Positions 19,945 to 20,402 of a DNA stretch of 20,402 nt are shown piece after piece. The notes beneath the pieces were generated by a model that saw only the letters and a list, made by a program, of their open reading frames with translations, searched no databases and was not told where the DNA came from. Every line of letters starts with the position of its first letter. Position 1 is the first letter of the stretch. Where the stretch lies: the IMG/VR virus record IMGVR_UViG_3300044695_000171, positions 1 to 20,402 of that record, one strand, 5' to 3'. This stretch comes from a virus. Both the position numbers and the translations under genes were made by a program.

Positions 19945-20402
19945 TTGGCCGTACTCGCCTACCCACTCCTACGATTGAGTATAACTACGAATGGGGCAAT
20001 CAGCTTACGCGAGCGATTGACCAGAACCTTGATCGCACGTTCTTGGGGTTTCCCAACTACGCTGAGGCGAGTGGGTTCTATGGGTCTTTCTTTGACACGA
20101 CGACCCAGACGGCTGCTGCGATTAACACGCCATATGCGATGACGCTCAACACAACGGCTGAGTCAAATCAGATCGCCATTGTGAGTGGGTCTCGCATAAC
20201 GTTCAAGAATCGCGGAACGTACAATATACAGTTCTCGGCACAGCTAGATCAGTCTTCTGGCGCAAGCCACAACATCTTTATCTGGTTTAGAAAAAACGGC
20301 ACAGATATTCCAAACTCAGCATCTGTTGTTGCCATTCAAGGCTCGACTGCTGAGGTGGTGGCGTCGTGGAACTTCATCGCCAGCGTTCTTGGCGGCGACT
20401 AT
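19941..20402 (+). CDS. Probable jelly-roll virion protein, partial at right edge
   Basis: The frame opens with ATGA overlapping the preceding stop and stays open for 154 codons to the end of the window, so the 3' end is missing. It begins [20 protein letters not shown] and contains [79 protein letters not shown] and [16 protein letters not shown]. This pattern recurs in aquatic phage proteins and suggests a TNF/C1q-like jelly roll, a fold common at receptor-binding tips. The function is not proved. No clear ribosome site is visible; coupling to the previous gene is likely. Confidence 0.75.
   Translation, partial: MIGRTRLPTPTIEYNYEWGNQLTRAIDQNLDRTFLGFPNYAEASGFYGSFFDTTTQTAAAINTPYAMTLNTTAESNQIAIVSGSRITFKNRGTYNIQFSAQLDQSSGASHNIFIWFRKNGTDIPNSASVVAIQGSTAEVVASWNFIASVLGGDY

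Noticed and set aside
1-20402. tRNA genes, integrase, insertion sequences, anti-phage defence or toxin-antitoxin genes
   Set aside because: I looked for tRNA cloverleaf or TTCGA-type T-loop contexts, recombinase or transposase motifs and terminal inverted repeats by eye and found none I could support; all clear genes belong to head, lysis, tail or small unknown classes.

Overview
The window looks like a piece of a tailed double-stranded DNA bacteriophage genome (Caudoviricetes). All convincing genes lie on the + strand, packed end to end, often with 1-8 bp overlaps (ATGA, GTGA, TGATG, TAATG). The recognisable products are virion or lysis proteins. The portal-like end, the P22 gp4/gp10-like or T7-like connector and nozzle proteins, and the absence of a tape measure or tail-tube gene suggest a short-tailed (podovirus-like) particle. 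Sequence style (fairly GC-rich, many short Lys/Gly/Met-rich proteins, GTA-type three-helix holin, GNVGIGT fibre repeats) resembles environmental aquatic phages. An alphaproteobacterial host is only a guess. I see no integrase, repressor, replication gene, tRNA, CRISPR array or insertion sequence.

Layout. (1) 1-3959, head module: C-terminus of a probable portal protein, a small protein, a GroES-like co-chaperonin, a scaffold-like protein, a conserved unknown, a decoration-like protein and the major capsid protein, closed by a textbook intrinsic terminator (3981-4009). (2) 4010-4131: candidate sigma70 promoter and a leader able to form a long-range hairpin, a loop-to-downstream pseudoknot and an alternative hairpin. 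(3) 4132-5189: three small proteins, two of them probable virion components. (4) 5191-6889, lysis cassette: small holin-like protein, one-helix coiled-coil protein of spanin type, three-helix holin and GH108 endolysin. (5) 6886-8046: a chain of four translationally coupled small basic proteins, two sharing a C-terminal motif. (6) 8047-10431, connector/tail adaptor region: two adaptor-type proteins, a zinc-ribbon protein, a small basic protein and a virion protein. (7) 10433-17861, adsorption region: a 1006-aa fibre with GNVGIGT modules and a self-cleaving S74 chaperone end, a 49-aa and a 109-aa accessory protein, a 20-residue-repeat protein, a conserved virion protein, a 689-aa fibre ending in a glycine-rich domain, and two small proteins including a cupin. 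(8) 17863-20402: a gp10/nozzle-like tail protein carrying an inserted repeat-like domain, then a jelly-roll-like virion protein that runs off the right edge.

How it works together (inference from the families). The co-chaperonin and scaffold assist head assembly. Capsid and decoration proteins form the shell. The adaptor and nozzle proteins close the portal vertex and form the short tail. The fibres and small accessory proteins provide host binding. The lysis cassette releases progeny. The main surprises are the structured leader behind the capsid terminator, the crowded lysis cassette, the C-terminal motif that overlaps the next gene's ribosome binding site, and the exchange of modules between fibre genes.
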